Source: Stenotrophomonas maltophilia (GTDB taxonomy: Bacteria > Pseudomonadota > Gammaproteobacteria > Xanthomonadales > Xanthomonadaceae). Taken from it: a stretch of DNA of 13,708 bases. Where the stretch lies: contig DGIP01000044.1 of assembly GCA_002386405.1 (NCBI GenBank), positions 1-13,708 on the forward strand. The letters run 5' to 3'. A model generated the notes under the pieces. It did not search any database, was not told where the DNA came from, and saw only the letters and a program-made list of their open reading frames with translations. Both the position numbers and the translations under genes were made by a program. Positions 6,569 to 13,154 of this stretch are shown here, in pieces (the stretch's first letter is position 1; every line of letters begins with the position of its first letter).

Positions 6569-7501
6569 TCAACGCGCGCCAAACCTCGCCCGGCACCCAT
6601 TGCTGACCCACACCATGCTCGGTCGATAGCCCCAGCTGCGGTTCTCGACGCAACTGCTGCCCGAGAGCTGCTCCAGCAGCACCGGCCGGCCCTGGCGTGA
6701 ATCCCAGGCGCAGGTCTGCTGGCGGTTGCCGTTGCTGCTGCAGGTCACGCTGTAATTGCTGCCGCCCCCGCCACCGCCCCAGTTGCCGCGCGATTCGGCG
6801 AATTCACCGCGGCAGCCGCGGGTGACCCAGATCGTGTTGCCGCGCATGCCCCAGGTCTGGTTCTGCACGCAGGCCGAGCCGGAGATCTGCCGCACCAGTG
6901 CGGCATTGCGCCACGGGGTAGGGCAGCTGCGCTCACGGTTGTCGTTGCTTTCGCAGCGGATGGTGCTGCCTGGGCCGCCGGTACCGGGTCCCCAGCCGCC
7001 CCCACGGCCTTCGACGAATTCGGCCCGGCAGCCGCCGCTGACCCAGACCTGGCCATTGCGGGAGCCCCAGTTGTTGCCTTCCACGCAGCGGGTGCCGGAG
7101 ATCTGCCGGGACAGGCGCGCGCTGCGCCAGCCGGTGGTGCAGACCCGCTGGCGGTTGTCGTTGCTTTCGCAGCGGACCACCCCGTTGTTGCCGCCGCCGC
7201 CCGGGTTCCAGCCGCCGCCGGAGCCGCCCAGCGAGGTGGCGATGTCCTGCTTGATGCGGGAAAAGCCCCAGGAGGAGCGGTTGACCTGGGCCAGGTAGAA
7301 CTGCATCTGGTCGTCGGGAATGCGCCGGCCCCCGGACTGCTCGGCGTATTCCTGGGCAATGACCCGCTGCTGGTCCTGGACCGACAGGGTGCGGAGGTTC
7401 TCCGGGGCGTATGCCCGGGCATTGACCTGGGCCTGGGCCGGCAGCGACGGGGCGCCGCAGGCCAGCAGGGCGGTGAAACAAGCGACAGCGAGGCGGTTCA
7501 T
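6569..7501 (-). CDS. Secreted protein with three DUF3011 repeats
   Basis: This is a 310-residue exported protein of unknown function. Residues 1-25 form a Sec signal peptide ending in AQA. An Ala/Gln-rich helical region (30-90) is followed by three cysteine-patterned repeats at about 108-163, 179-234 and 250-307, joined by glycine-rich linkers. Each repeat has four Cys (111/121/139/158, 183/193/211/230, 254/264/284/303) and the pattern C-S-N-x-N-R ... Q-x-S-G-x-x-C-V ... W-V-x-x-G-C-R, which I recognise as DUF3011. The even Cys count suggests two disulfides per repeat in the periplasm or outside. ATG at 7501 has AAGGGGA about 7 bases upstream. The gene is divergent from aspS. I assign no activity; a carbohydrate- or envelope-binding role is only a guess. 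Confidence 0.85.
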   Translation of the reverse strand: MNRLAVACFTALLACGAPSLPAQAQVNARAYAPENLRTLSVQDQQRVIAQEYAEQSGGRRIPDDQMQFYLAQVNRSSWGFSRIKQDIATSLGGSGGGWNPGGGGNNGVVRCESNDNRQRVCTTGWRSARLSRQISGTRCVEGNNWGSRNGQVWVSGGCRAEFVEGRGGGWGPGTGGPGSTIRCESNDNRERSCPTPWRNAALVRQISGSACVQNQTWGMRGNTIWVTRGCRGEFAESRGNWGGGGGGSNYSVTCSSNGNRQQTCAWDSRQGRPVLLEQLSGSSCVENRSWGYRPSMVWVSNGCRARFGAR

Positions 7502-7532
7502 GGCAAATCCCCTTGCGCATGGTGGTGCGCGG

Positions 7533-7538
7533 ACTATA
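7533..7538 (-). promoter_or_regulatory. Candidate -10 of the DUF3011 gene
   Basis: TATAGT on the minus strand (7538-7533) matches the -10 consensus at 5 of 6 positions, 31 bases before the ATG at 7501. No TTGACA-like -35 is found 16-18 bases upstream of it, so a regulated promoter is possible. Confidence 0.4.
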
Positions 7539-7575
7539 GGTACGGGCCGGATTAAGCCCGTGTGACCGTCCGGAT

Positions 7576-7604
7576 TTGCCCGATCGGGTCGCCGGCCGCA
7601 GAAT
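7576..7604 (+). promoter_or_regulatory. Candidate aspS promoter
   Basis: TTGCCC (7576-7581) and CAGAAT (7599-7604) are 17 bases apart, each matching consensus at 4 of 6 positions. Transcription would start near 7611, giving a leader of about 50 bases before aspS that contains GGAG at 7646-7649. I see no T-box or attenuator in the leader. Confidence 0.45.
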
Positions 7605-7659
7605 AACGGGCTGACCGGTGCCGCCTGGCGCCGGCAATCTCCTGCGGAGCTTTACCCCC

Positions 7660-9408
7660 ATGCGTACCCACTTCTGTGGCCTGGTCGACGAGACCCTGAT
7701 TGGCCAGACTGTCACCCTCGCCGGCTGGACCGACGTTGCCCGCAACCTGGGCGGCGTGTGCTTCATCGATCTTCGCGATCATGAGGGCATCGTGCAGGTG
7801 ACGGTGGAGCCTGAAAACGCGGAGGTGTTCAAGGTCGCCGCCAGCCTCGGCTACGAGGACGTGCTGCAGGTGGAAGGCGTGGTGCGCAGGCGCCATGCGG
7901 TGAACGACAAGATCCGTACCGGCCAGGTCGAGATCGTCGCCACCCGCATCACCGTGCTCAACAAGGCCGAGCCGCTGCCGTTCCACGCCCACGAGAACCC
8001 GGGCGAAGAAACCCGCCTGAAGTACCGCTACCTGGACCTGCGCCGCCCGGAAATGCAGCGCATGCAGCGCACCCGCATCAAGCTGGTGCAGGCGCTGCGC
8101 CGCCACCTTGATGGCGACGGCTTCCAGGACATCGAAACCCCGATCCTGACCAAGGCCACCCCGGAAGGCGCACGCGACTTCCTGGTGCCGGCGCGCATGC
8201 ACCCGGGCGAGTTCTACGCCCTGCCGCAGTCGCCGCAGCTGTTCAAGCAGATCCTGATGGTGGCCGGCTTCGACCGTTACTACCAGATCGCCCGCTGCTT
8301 CCGCGACGAAGCCCTGCGTGCCGACCGCCAGCTGGAATTCACCCAGCTGGACATGGAGTTCGCCTTCGTGCGCGAGCGCGACGTGCAGGACTACGTGGAA
8401 GGCATGATCCGCGCCATCTTCAAGGAAGTGGTCGACGTGGAGCTGGCTGCCAGCTTCCCGCGCATGACCTGGGCCGAGGCGATGCGTCGCTATGGTTCGG
8501 ACAAGCCGGACCTGCGCATCCCCCTGGAACTGGTGGACGTGGCCGAGCTGGTCAAGGCCAGCGAGTTCCCGGTGTTCGCCAGCGCCGCGGCCGACCCCGA
8601 TGGCCGCGTGGCCGCGCTGCGCATCCCGGGCGGTGCCAGCCTGTCGCGCAAGCAGATCGATGAGTACGCCGCGCACGCCGCCAAGTACGGCGCCAAGGGC
8701 CTGGCCTACATCAAGATCGCCGATAACGGCGAAATCAGCTCGCCGATCGCCAAGTTCTTCAGCGAAGAGGCGTTCGCCGCGCTGGTCGCCCACGTCGGTG
8801 CCGGCAACGGCGACATCGTGTTCTTCGGCGCCGGTGGCTACAACAAGGTGTCCGACTTCATGGGCGCGCTGCGCCTGAAGGCCGGCAAGGACTTCAACCT
8901 GGTCGCCGCCGGCTGGGCGCCGCTGTGGGTCACCGATTTCCCGATGTTCGAGTACGACGACGAAGCCCAGCGCTACGTGGCCCTGCACCACCCCTTCACC
9001 GCCCCGGCGGTGGACGATATCGCCGACCTGCGCGCCAATGCGAAGACGGCCGTGTCGCGCGGTTATGACATGGTGCTCAACGGCAACGAGATCGGTGGCG
9101 GCTCCATCCGTATCCACCGCTCGGACATGCAGAGCACGGTGTTCGAGCTGCTGGGCATCGGCGCCGAAGAGGCCGAAGCCAAGTTCGGCTTCCTGCTCGA
9201 CGCGCTGCGCTTCGGCGCGCCGCCGCACGGTGGCATCGCCTTCGGCATCGACCGCATCGCCGCGCTGATGGCCGGCACCGAATCGATCCGCGACGTGATT
9301 CCGTTCCCGAAGACCACCGGCGCGCAGTGCCTGATGACCGGCGCCCCGTCGCCGATCCCGGATGAGCAGCTGGCCGAAGTGCACATCCAGGTCCGCCCCA
9401 AGAAATAA
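7660..9408 (+). CDS. aspS: Aspartyl-tRNA synthetase
   Basis: This class IIb aminoacyl-tRNA synthetase charges tRNA with aspartate. The 582 residues fit the bacterial AspRS length. The N-terminal anticodon-binding OB fold spans about 1-105. The catalytic domain begins with motif 1 ([13 protein letters not shown]), then the flipping loop TPEGARDF at 168-175 and QSPQLFKQ at 190-197. Motif 2 is [19 protein letters not shown] at about 213-231, and motif 3 ends in GIDR near 529-532. The bacterial GAD insertion lies roughly at 285-420. ATG at 7660 has GGAG 10 bases upstream; a longer reading from 7618 lacks family support. Residue 30 is Leu, as in E. coli, which hints at the discriminating form rather than the His-bearing form that also charges tRNA-Asn. 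Confidence 0.98.
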   Translation: MRTHFCGLVDETLIGQTVTLAGWTDVARNLGGVCFIDLRDHEGIVQVTVEPENAEVFKVAASLGYEDVLQVEGVVRRRHAVNDKIRTGQVEIVATRITVLNKAEPLPFHAHENPGEETRLKYRYLDLRRPEMQRMQRTRIKLVQALRRHLDGDGFQDIETPILTKATPEGARDFLVPARMHPGEFYALPQSPQLFKQILMVAGFDRYYQIARCFRDEALRADRQLEFTQLDMEFAFVRERDVQDYVEGMIRAIFKEVVDVELAASFPRMTWAEAMRRYGSDKPDLRIPLELVDVAELVKASEFPVFASAAADPDGRVAALRIPGGASLSRKQIDEYAAHAAKYGAKGLAYIKIADNGEISSPIAKFFSEEAFAALVAHVGAGNGDIVFFGAGGYNKVSDFMGALRLKAGKDFNLVAAGWAPLWVTDFPMFEYDDEAQRYVALHHPFTAPAVDDIADLRANAKTAVSRGYDMVLNGNEIGGGSIRIHRSDMQSTVFELLGIGAEEAEAKFGFLLDALRFGAPPHGGIAFGIDRIAALMAGTESIRDVIPFPKTTGAQCLMTGAPSPIPDEQLAEVHIQVRPKK

Positions 9409-9423
9409 ATCATCGCCCAAACC

Positions 9424-9446
9424 GTAGAGCCGGGCCCTGCCCGGCT
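9424..9446. repeat. Single SMAG palindrome after aspS
   Basis: GTAG at 9424-9427 is followed by a perfect 8-bp stem AGCCGGGC-CCT-GCCCGGCT at 9428-9446, 16 bases after the aspS stop and 34 bases before the next gene. It could protect the aspS mRNA 3' end or tune read-through into the acidic-protein gene. Confidence 0.88.
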
Positions 9447-9479
9447 GCACCACCACCACATCGTCCAGGAGATCCAGCA

Positions 9480-9830
9480 GTGAGCGAGTTTGCATTCGTA
9501 GTGGAATGGGAAAAGCTGGGCAACGCAGGTGCCGATGCCAACCTGGTGACCGAGCGCGCGCGCGTGTTCGGTGGCTGGCTGGTGCGCGTGGGTACCAACC
9601 CGGCCGCGATGGCGCTGACTTTCGTCGCCGATGGCGAAGGCCGCTGGGACGGTGAGGACTTCGGCGTCGAGGATTACGAGGACGACGAAGAGGAAGAGGG
9701 CGAGGACGAAGACGAAGAGTACGAAGAGGGCGAGGAAGACGAGGACGAGGACGAGGACGAGGAGGAGTACGAGGAAGAGGACGAAGAAGACGGCGAAGAG
9801 GAAGACGCCGCCAAGGGGACGCAGGCCTGA
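9480..9830 (+). CDS. Small protein with extremely acidic C-terminal tail
   Basis: This 116-residue protein has no function I can name. It starts with GTG at 9480, with AGGAG 8 bases upstream. Residues 1-55 look foldable, with alternating hydrophobic strands (EFAFVVEWEK, RVFGGWLVRVG, AAMALTFVADG). From residue 67 to 109, 38 of 43 residues are Asp or Glu, broken only by Gly and Tyr. Such tails occur in DNA- or RNA-mimic proteins, chaperone-like partners of basic proteins and metal binders; nothing here picks one. The tail is encoded by a GA-rich run of GAG/GAC/GAA codons that is prone to slippage, so its length may vary between strains. It lies between aspS and a GNAT gene in the same direction. 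Confidence 0.75.
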   Translation: MSEFAFVVEWEKLGNAGADANLVTERARVFGGWLVRVGTNPAAMALTFVADGEGRWDGEDFGVEDYEDDEEEEGEDEDEEYEEGEEDEDEDEDEEEYEEEDEEDGEEEDAAKGTQA

Positions 9831-9837
9831 GGCCTGC
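9821..9837 (+). other. Hairpin with the acidic-protein stop codon in its loop
   Basis: GCAGGCC (9821-9827) and GGCCTGC (9831-9837) form a perfect 7-bp stem, and the TGA stop at 9828-9830 is the whole loop. It ends 13 bases before the GNAT ATG at 9851, which has no clear Shine-Dalgarno. It has no T-run, so termination is unlikely; an effect on coupling between the two genes is possible. Confidence 0.5.
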
Positions 9838-9850
9838 CCCGCACCCGTCC

Positions 9851-10372
9851 ATGTACACCATCCGCCGCGCCGGCCCCGAAGACGCACCGACCCTGTCGGT
9901 GCTGGCCACCCGTACCTTCGTGGAAACCTTCGGCCACCTGTACCCGGCCCAGGACCTGCAGGACTTCCTGGACGAGGCCTACGCCGAAGACCGCCAGCGC
10001 GTGATCTTGTCCCACCCCGATTACGCGGTGTGGCTGCTGGAGCTGGATGGCGTGGCCGTGGGCCATGCCGCCGCCGGCCCGTGCGGCCTGCCGCACCCGG
10101 ACGTGCAGCCGGGTGATGGCGAGCTCAAGCGCCTGTACCTGATCAAGGAGCAGCAGAGCTGCGGCTGGGGCAGCCGCCTGCTCGAAACCGCGCTGACCTG
10201 GCTGGAGCGCAACGGCCCGCGCACCCTGTGGCTGGGGGTGTGGTCGGAGAACTTCGGCGCCCAGCGTTTCTATGCCCGCTACGGGTTCAGCAAGGTGGGC
10301 ACCTACGAGTTCCCGGTCGGCCAGGTGCGCGACCTGGAATTCATCCTGCGCCGCCCACCGCAGGCCGGCTGA
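9851..10372 (+). CDS. GNAT family N-acetyltransferase
   Basis: This is an acetyl-CoA-dependent acyltransferase of 173 residues, the usual single-domain GNAT length. The acetyl-CoA loop is in ELKRLYLIKEQQSCGWGSRL (91-110), with Q102-x-x-G105-x-G107 as the pyrophosphate-binding signature. Motif B follows in ENFGAQRFYARYGF (133-146), where the Asn and Tyr are typical. The N-terminal part (RTFVETFGHLYPAQDLQDFL) resembles PaiA-like polyamine acetyltransferases, but the substrate cannot be told from this. ATG at 9851 lies 20 bases after the acidic-protein stop and has a poor ribosome site, which suggests translation coupled to the upstream gene. A hairpin directly follows the stop. Confidence 0.9.
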   Translation: MYTIRRAGPEDAPTLSVLATRTFVETFGHLYPAQDLQDFLDEAYAEDRQRVILSHPDYAVWLLELDGVAVGHAAAGPCGLPHPDVQPGDGELKRLYLIKEQQSCGWGSRLLETALTWLERNGPRTLWLGVWSENFGAQRFYARYGFSKVGTYEFPVGQVRDLEFILRRPPQAG

Positions 10373-10398
10373 ACGGCGGCGGGCTTCACCCGCCGTTC
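10371..10398 (+). terminator. Hairpin after the GNAT gene, probable transcript end
   Basis: GAACGGCGG (10371-10379) pairs perfectly with CCGCCGTTC (10390-10398) around a 10-base loop, and the stem begins inside the TGA stop. The bases after it (CTTCGTCCATTTG) are only weakly T-rich, so it may be an imperfect intrinsic terminator or an mRNA 3' stabiliser. Confidence 0.5.
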
Positions 10399-10455
10399 CT
10401 TCGTCCATTTGTCTAATGACACCGTTTCCTACCTCTGGATCGGTTTCGCACCGGC

Positions 10456-10461
10456 TACGCT
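10456..10461 (+). promoter_or_regulatory. Candidate -10 of the hydrolase gene, possibly leaderless
   Basis: TACGCT at 10456-10461, in the context GGCTACGCTG, ends 6 bases before the ATG at 10468. This spacing and context match the site before the lipoprotein gene (GGCTACGGTG, ATG at 5877). No Shine-Dalgarno is present, and no good -35 is seen. Confidence 0.4.
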
Positions 10462-10467
10462 GAGCAC

Positions 10468-11100
10468 ATGACTCCCCCCGTTTTACTGCTGCACGGCATC
10501 TGGAATGCCCGCGCCTGGGTTGGCCCGTTGGCCTGGCGCCTGCGCGCACGCGGCTTCAGCGTGGATACCTTCGGCTATTCCAGCGTGTTCGGCGGCCCCG
10601 ACGTGGCTGTGCCGCAGCTGTTGAAGCGGCTGCAGGACAGTGGCCCGGTGGCGCTGGTCGGGCACAGCCTGGGCGGGCTGGTCGCACTGGAGGCCCTGCG
10701 CCGCCAGCCGGACCTGCCGGTGTCGCGGGTGGTCTGCCTGGGCTCGCCGCTGCGCGGCAGCGGTACGGCCCGTTCACTGGCCGAGCATGGCTGGTCGCTG
10801 GCGCTGGGCCGCAGCAGCGAGCTGCTGCTGGATGGCCTGCCGGCCTGGGAGGGCAGGGCGCAGGTGGGGCTGATCGCCGGCTCGGTGCCGCATGGACTGG
10901 GCAGCCTGCTGGGGGCCTGTGGCGACGCCTCCGACGGCACCGTGGCGCTGGACGAGACCCGCCTGCCGGGCCTGGCCGACCACTGCGTGGTGGCCGCCAG
11001 CCACAGCGGGCTGGTGTTTTCCCCCGATGCCGCCCGCCAGACCGCCGCCTTCCTGCGCGATGGCTGCTTCCGCCCGGACCGGGCCGCGCACGCCGCCTGA
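10468..11100 (+). CDS. Small alpha/beta hydrolase (lipase/esterase-like)
   Basis: This 210-residue serine hydrolase has no signal peptide, so it is probably cytoplasmic. The protein opens with strand VLLLHG (5-10), whose HG forms the oxyanion region. The nucleophile elbow is G65-H-S67-L-G-G. His179 in ASHSGLVFS is the likely catalytic histidine, and Asp156 or Asp162 in the ASDGTVALDETRLPG region is the likely acid. The overall pattern (short HGIW start, GSPLRGSGTA after the elbow) resembles small PGAP1/lipase-like esterases found in gamma-proteobacteria, but the substrate is unknown. The ATG at 10468 follows a -10-like element with only 6 bases between, which suggests a leaderless transcript independent of the GNAT gene. 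Confidence 0.87.
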   Translation: MTPPVLLLHGIWNARAWVGPLAWRLRARGFSVDTFGYSSVFGGPDVAVPQLLKRLQDSGPVALVGHSLGGLVALEALRRQPDLPVSRVVCLGSPLRGSGTARSLAEHGWSLALGRSSELLLDGLPAWEGRAQVGLIAGSVPHGLGSLLGACGDASDGTVALDETRLPGLADHCVVAASHSGLVFSPDAARQTAAFLRDGCFRPDRAAHAA

Positions 11101-11134
11101 GACCCGGCTAACACGGTGAGGGCGGCCGATCAGG

Positions 11135-11140
11135 TAGAAT
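11135..11140 (+). promoter_or_regulatory. Candidate -10 of the yebC-ruvCA unit
   Basis: TAGAAT at 11135-11140 matches the -10 consensus at 5 of 6 positions and would start transcription near 11147, giving a leader of about 30 bases before the yebC ATG. No clear -35 is seen 16-18 bases upstream. Confidence 0.5.
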
Positions 11141-11176
11141 CCGCGCCCTGTTCCTGACGCAAGCACGGAAACACCC

Positions 11177-11908
11177 ATGGGTAGAGGCCCTTCCATCGAA
11201 AACCGCAAAAACGCGTCTGACGCGAAGCGCGGCAAGATTTTCACCAAGATCATCCGTGAGATCGGCGTAGCCGCGCGCGGCGGTGGAGGCGACCCCAACA
11301 ACAACCCGCGCCTGCGGGTGGCCATGGACAAGGGCCTGGCCTCGAACATGTCCAAGGACGTGATCGAACGGGCCATCAAGAAGGCCACCGGCGAGCTGGA
11401 AGGCGTTGAATACGAAGAGATCCGCTACGAGGGCTATGCCCCCGGTGGCGTGGCCGTGATCGTGGACTGCCTGACCGACAACCGCGTGCGCACCGTGGCC
11501 GATGTCCGCCACGCGTTCAGCAAGTGCGGCGGCAACATGGGCACCGAAGGCTCGGTCTCTTTCATGTTCAAGCGCATGGGCGTGCTGCACTTCGCCGGCG
11601 GCGCCAACGAGGACGCGGTGACCGAAGCGGCCATCGAGGCTGGCGCCGATGACATCGTGGTGTACCCGGAAGACGGCGCCATCGACGTGCTGACCGCGGC
11701 CGACATGTACCACGCGGTCAAGGATGCGCTGGAGGCGGGCGGGCTGAAGCCGGACCACGCCGAGCTGACCTTCCGCGCCGACAACGACATCAAGGTCGAG
11801 GGTGACACCGCCCTGCAGGTCAAGAAGCTGCTGGACATGCTGGAAGACCTGGACGATGTGCAGGACGTGTTCTCCAACGCCGACCTCGGCGCGGACGCCT
11901 ACGCCTGA
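11177..11908 (+). CDS. yebC: YebC/TACO1 family protein
   Basis: This cytoplasmic protein of 243 residues has the normal family length. Family members were long called transcriptional regulators (PmpR), and recent work on the family links them to translation of difficult peptide sequences; which applies here is unknown. The core signatures are present: [68 protein letters not shown] and [15 protein letters not shown] are each recognisable in part. The N-terminus ([20 protein letters not shown]) differs from the common MAGHSKW form but keeps the basic stretch, which I recall from xanthomonads. ATG at 11177 has only a weak GGAAA upstream. It precedes ruvC by 77 bases in the same direction, a common bacterial arrangement. 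Confidence 0.95.
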   Translation: MGRGPSIENRKNASDAKRGKIFTKIIREIGVAARGGGGDPNNNPRLRVAMDKGLASNMSKDVIERAIKKATGELEGVEYEEIRYEGYAPGGVAVIVDCLTDNRVRTVADVRHAFSKCGGNMGTEGSVSFMFKRMGVLHFAGGANEDAVTEAAIEAGADDIVVYPEDGAIDVLTAADMYHAVKDALEAGGLKPDHAELTFRADNDIKVEGDTALQVKKLLDMLEDLDDVQDVFSNADLGADAYA

Positions 11909-11985
11909 CGTCCATGCCCCCGTCTCGCCAAGTGCGACGTCGGGAGCGGACAATGCGGACCATGATGACTCCCGACGTTCCACGC

Positions 11986-12507
11986 ATGATCCGCATCCTC
12001 GGCATCGACCCCGGTTCGCAACGCACCGGGGTGGGCATCATTGACGTGGACCCCACCGGCAAGGTGCTGCACGTGCACCACCTGCCGCTGGTGCTGCTGG
12101 GCGCCGACGACTTCCCCAACCGCATGAAGCTGCTGGTGCTGGGGCTCAACGCGCTGGTGGAGGAATACCGCCCGCACGAAGTGGCCATCGAAAAGGTGTT
12201 CATGGCGCGCAACCCCGATTCGGCCCTGAAGCTGGGCCAGGCGCGCGGCGCGGCCATCTCGGCAGTGGTCATGCGCGACCTGCCGGTGCACGAATACGCG
12301 GCCAGCGAGATCAAGCTGGCGGTGGTGGGCCGGGGCGGGGCGGAGAAGCAACAGGTCCAACACATGGTCGGGCTTATGCTCAACCTGAAAACCAAGCTGC
12401 AGGCCGACGCCGCCGATGCGTTGGCCGTGGCCATCACCCACGCCCATGTAAGGGCAACGGCGCAGCGCCTGGGCGTCAATGCCCGCCAGGCCTGGAGCCG
12501 GAAATGA
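11986..12507 (+). CDS. ruvC: Holliday junction resolvase RuvC
   Basis: This is the endonuclease that cuts Holliday junctions in complex with RuvAB. It has 173 residues, the same as E. coli RuvC. All four catalytic acids are present: D8 in [12 protein letters not shown]69 in [12 protein letters not shown], and D141 and D144 in [14 protein letters not shown] chose ATG 11986 because it places [10 protein letters not shown] at the N-terminus, as in the family. However, an in-frame ATG at 11953 has a better ribosome site (GGGAG at 11942-11946, 6 bases of spacing) and would add 11 residues, so the true start is uncertain. ruvA follows after 10 bases. The genes are probably cotranscribed with yebC. 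Confidence 0.97.
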   Translation: MIRILGIDPGSQRTGVGIIDVDPTGKVLHVHHLPLVLLGADDFPNRMKLLVLGLNALVEEYRPHEVAIEKVFMARNPDSALKLGQARGAAISAVVMRDLPVHEYAASEIKLAVVGRGGAEKQQVQHMVGLMLNLKTKLQADAADALAVAITHAHVRATAQRLGVNARQAWSRK

Positions 12508-12517
12508 GGACATCTGC

Positions 12518-13108
12518 ATGATTGGTCGTCTGCGTGGGATCGTGGCGTACAAGGCGCCGCCGTGGCTGCTGATCGACGTCAACGGCGTCGGCTACGAGCT
12601 GGAGGCGCCGATGAGCACCTTCTACGACCTGCCCGAACTGGGGCGCGAGGTGACCCTGTTCACCCACTACGCGCAGAAGGAAGACAGCGTGTCGCTGTAC
12701 GGCTTCCTGCGCGAGGGCGAGCGCCGGCTGTTCCGCGACGTGCAGAAGGTCAGCGGCATCGGCGCGAAGATCGCGCTGGCGGTGCTGTCCGGGGTGAGCG
12801 TGGATGAGTTCGCCAAGATGGTGCAGGCCGGTGACATCACCGCGCTGACCCGCATCCCGGGCATCGGCAAGAAGACTGCCGAGCGCATGGTGCTGGAGCT
12901 GCGCGACCGCGCGGCCAACTTTGGCGGCGGCGGTGCCCCCATTGCCGGCGCCGCGCCGGCCACCGACCCGGTGTCCGAAGCCACCGTGGCCCTGCAGCAG
13001 CTGGGCTACAAGCCGACCGAGGCCGCGCGCATGGCGCGCGATGCCAACGCCGAAGGCGATGATGTCGCCACCGTGATCCGCAAGGCCCTGCAGGCCGCGC
13101 TGCGCTGA
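12518..13108 (+). CDS. ruvA: Holliday junction branch migration protein RuvA
   Basis: This is the junction-binding subunit that guides the RuvB motor. It has 196 residues, close to the E. coli length. The OB-fold domain I (1-64) starts [12 protein letters not shown]. Domain II has two helix-hairpin-helix motifs, [10 protein letters not shown] (78-87) and [10 protein letters not shown] (113-122). A flexible Gly/Ala/Pro linker (135-150) leads to the RuvB-contacting domain III (150-196). The start at 12518 fits the family and has a TGAGGA ribosome site that includes the ruvC stop codon, so the two are translationally linked; an in-frame ATG at 12479 would overlap ruvC and is unlikely. ruvB is not the next gene: kup follows. 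Confidence 0.97.
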   Translation: MIGRLRGIVAYKAPPWLLIDVNGVGYELEAPMSTFYDLPELGREVTLFTHYAQKEDSVSLYGFLREGERRLFRDVQKVSGIGAKIALAVLSGVSVDEFAKMVQAGDITALTRIPGIGKKTAERMVLELRDRAANFGGGGAPIAGAAPATDPVSEATVALQQLGYKPTEAARMARDANAEGDDVATVIRKALQAALR

Positions 13109-13123
13109 GCGCGCCGGCCTTTT
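13093..13123 (+). terminator. Intrinsic terminator after ruvA
   Basis: GGCCGCGC (13093-13100) pairs with GCGC-C-GGCC (13111-13119, one bulged C) around a 10-base loop that contains the ruvA stop codon, followed by TTTT at 13120-13123. The stem starts inside the last ruvA codons. The U-tract is short, so some read-through into kup is possible. Confidence 0.55.
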
Positions 13124-13154
13124 CCCATACCGACCGACGCCCTCCCGGAGTCCC

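Noticed and set aside
923..9446. CRISPR array or insertion sequence as the source of the repeated palindromes
   Set aside because: The copies are unevenly spread, in both orientations, without regular spacers or a transposase; the GTAG-headed stems fit REP/SMAG elements.
7552..9909. 785-codon open frame on the minus strand opposite aspS
   Set aside because: It is antisense to a perfectly conserved AspRS and shows low-complexity Pro/Arg and His-rich composition.
9674..10549. Minus-strand frame with a polyserine stretch across the acidic-protein gene
   Set aside because: The serine run is simply the complement of the GA-rich tract, and the frame crosses two genes on the other strand.
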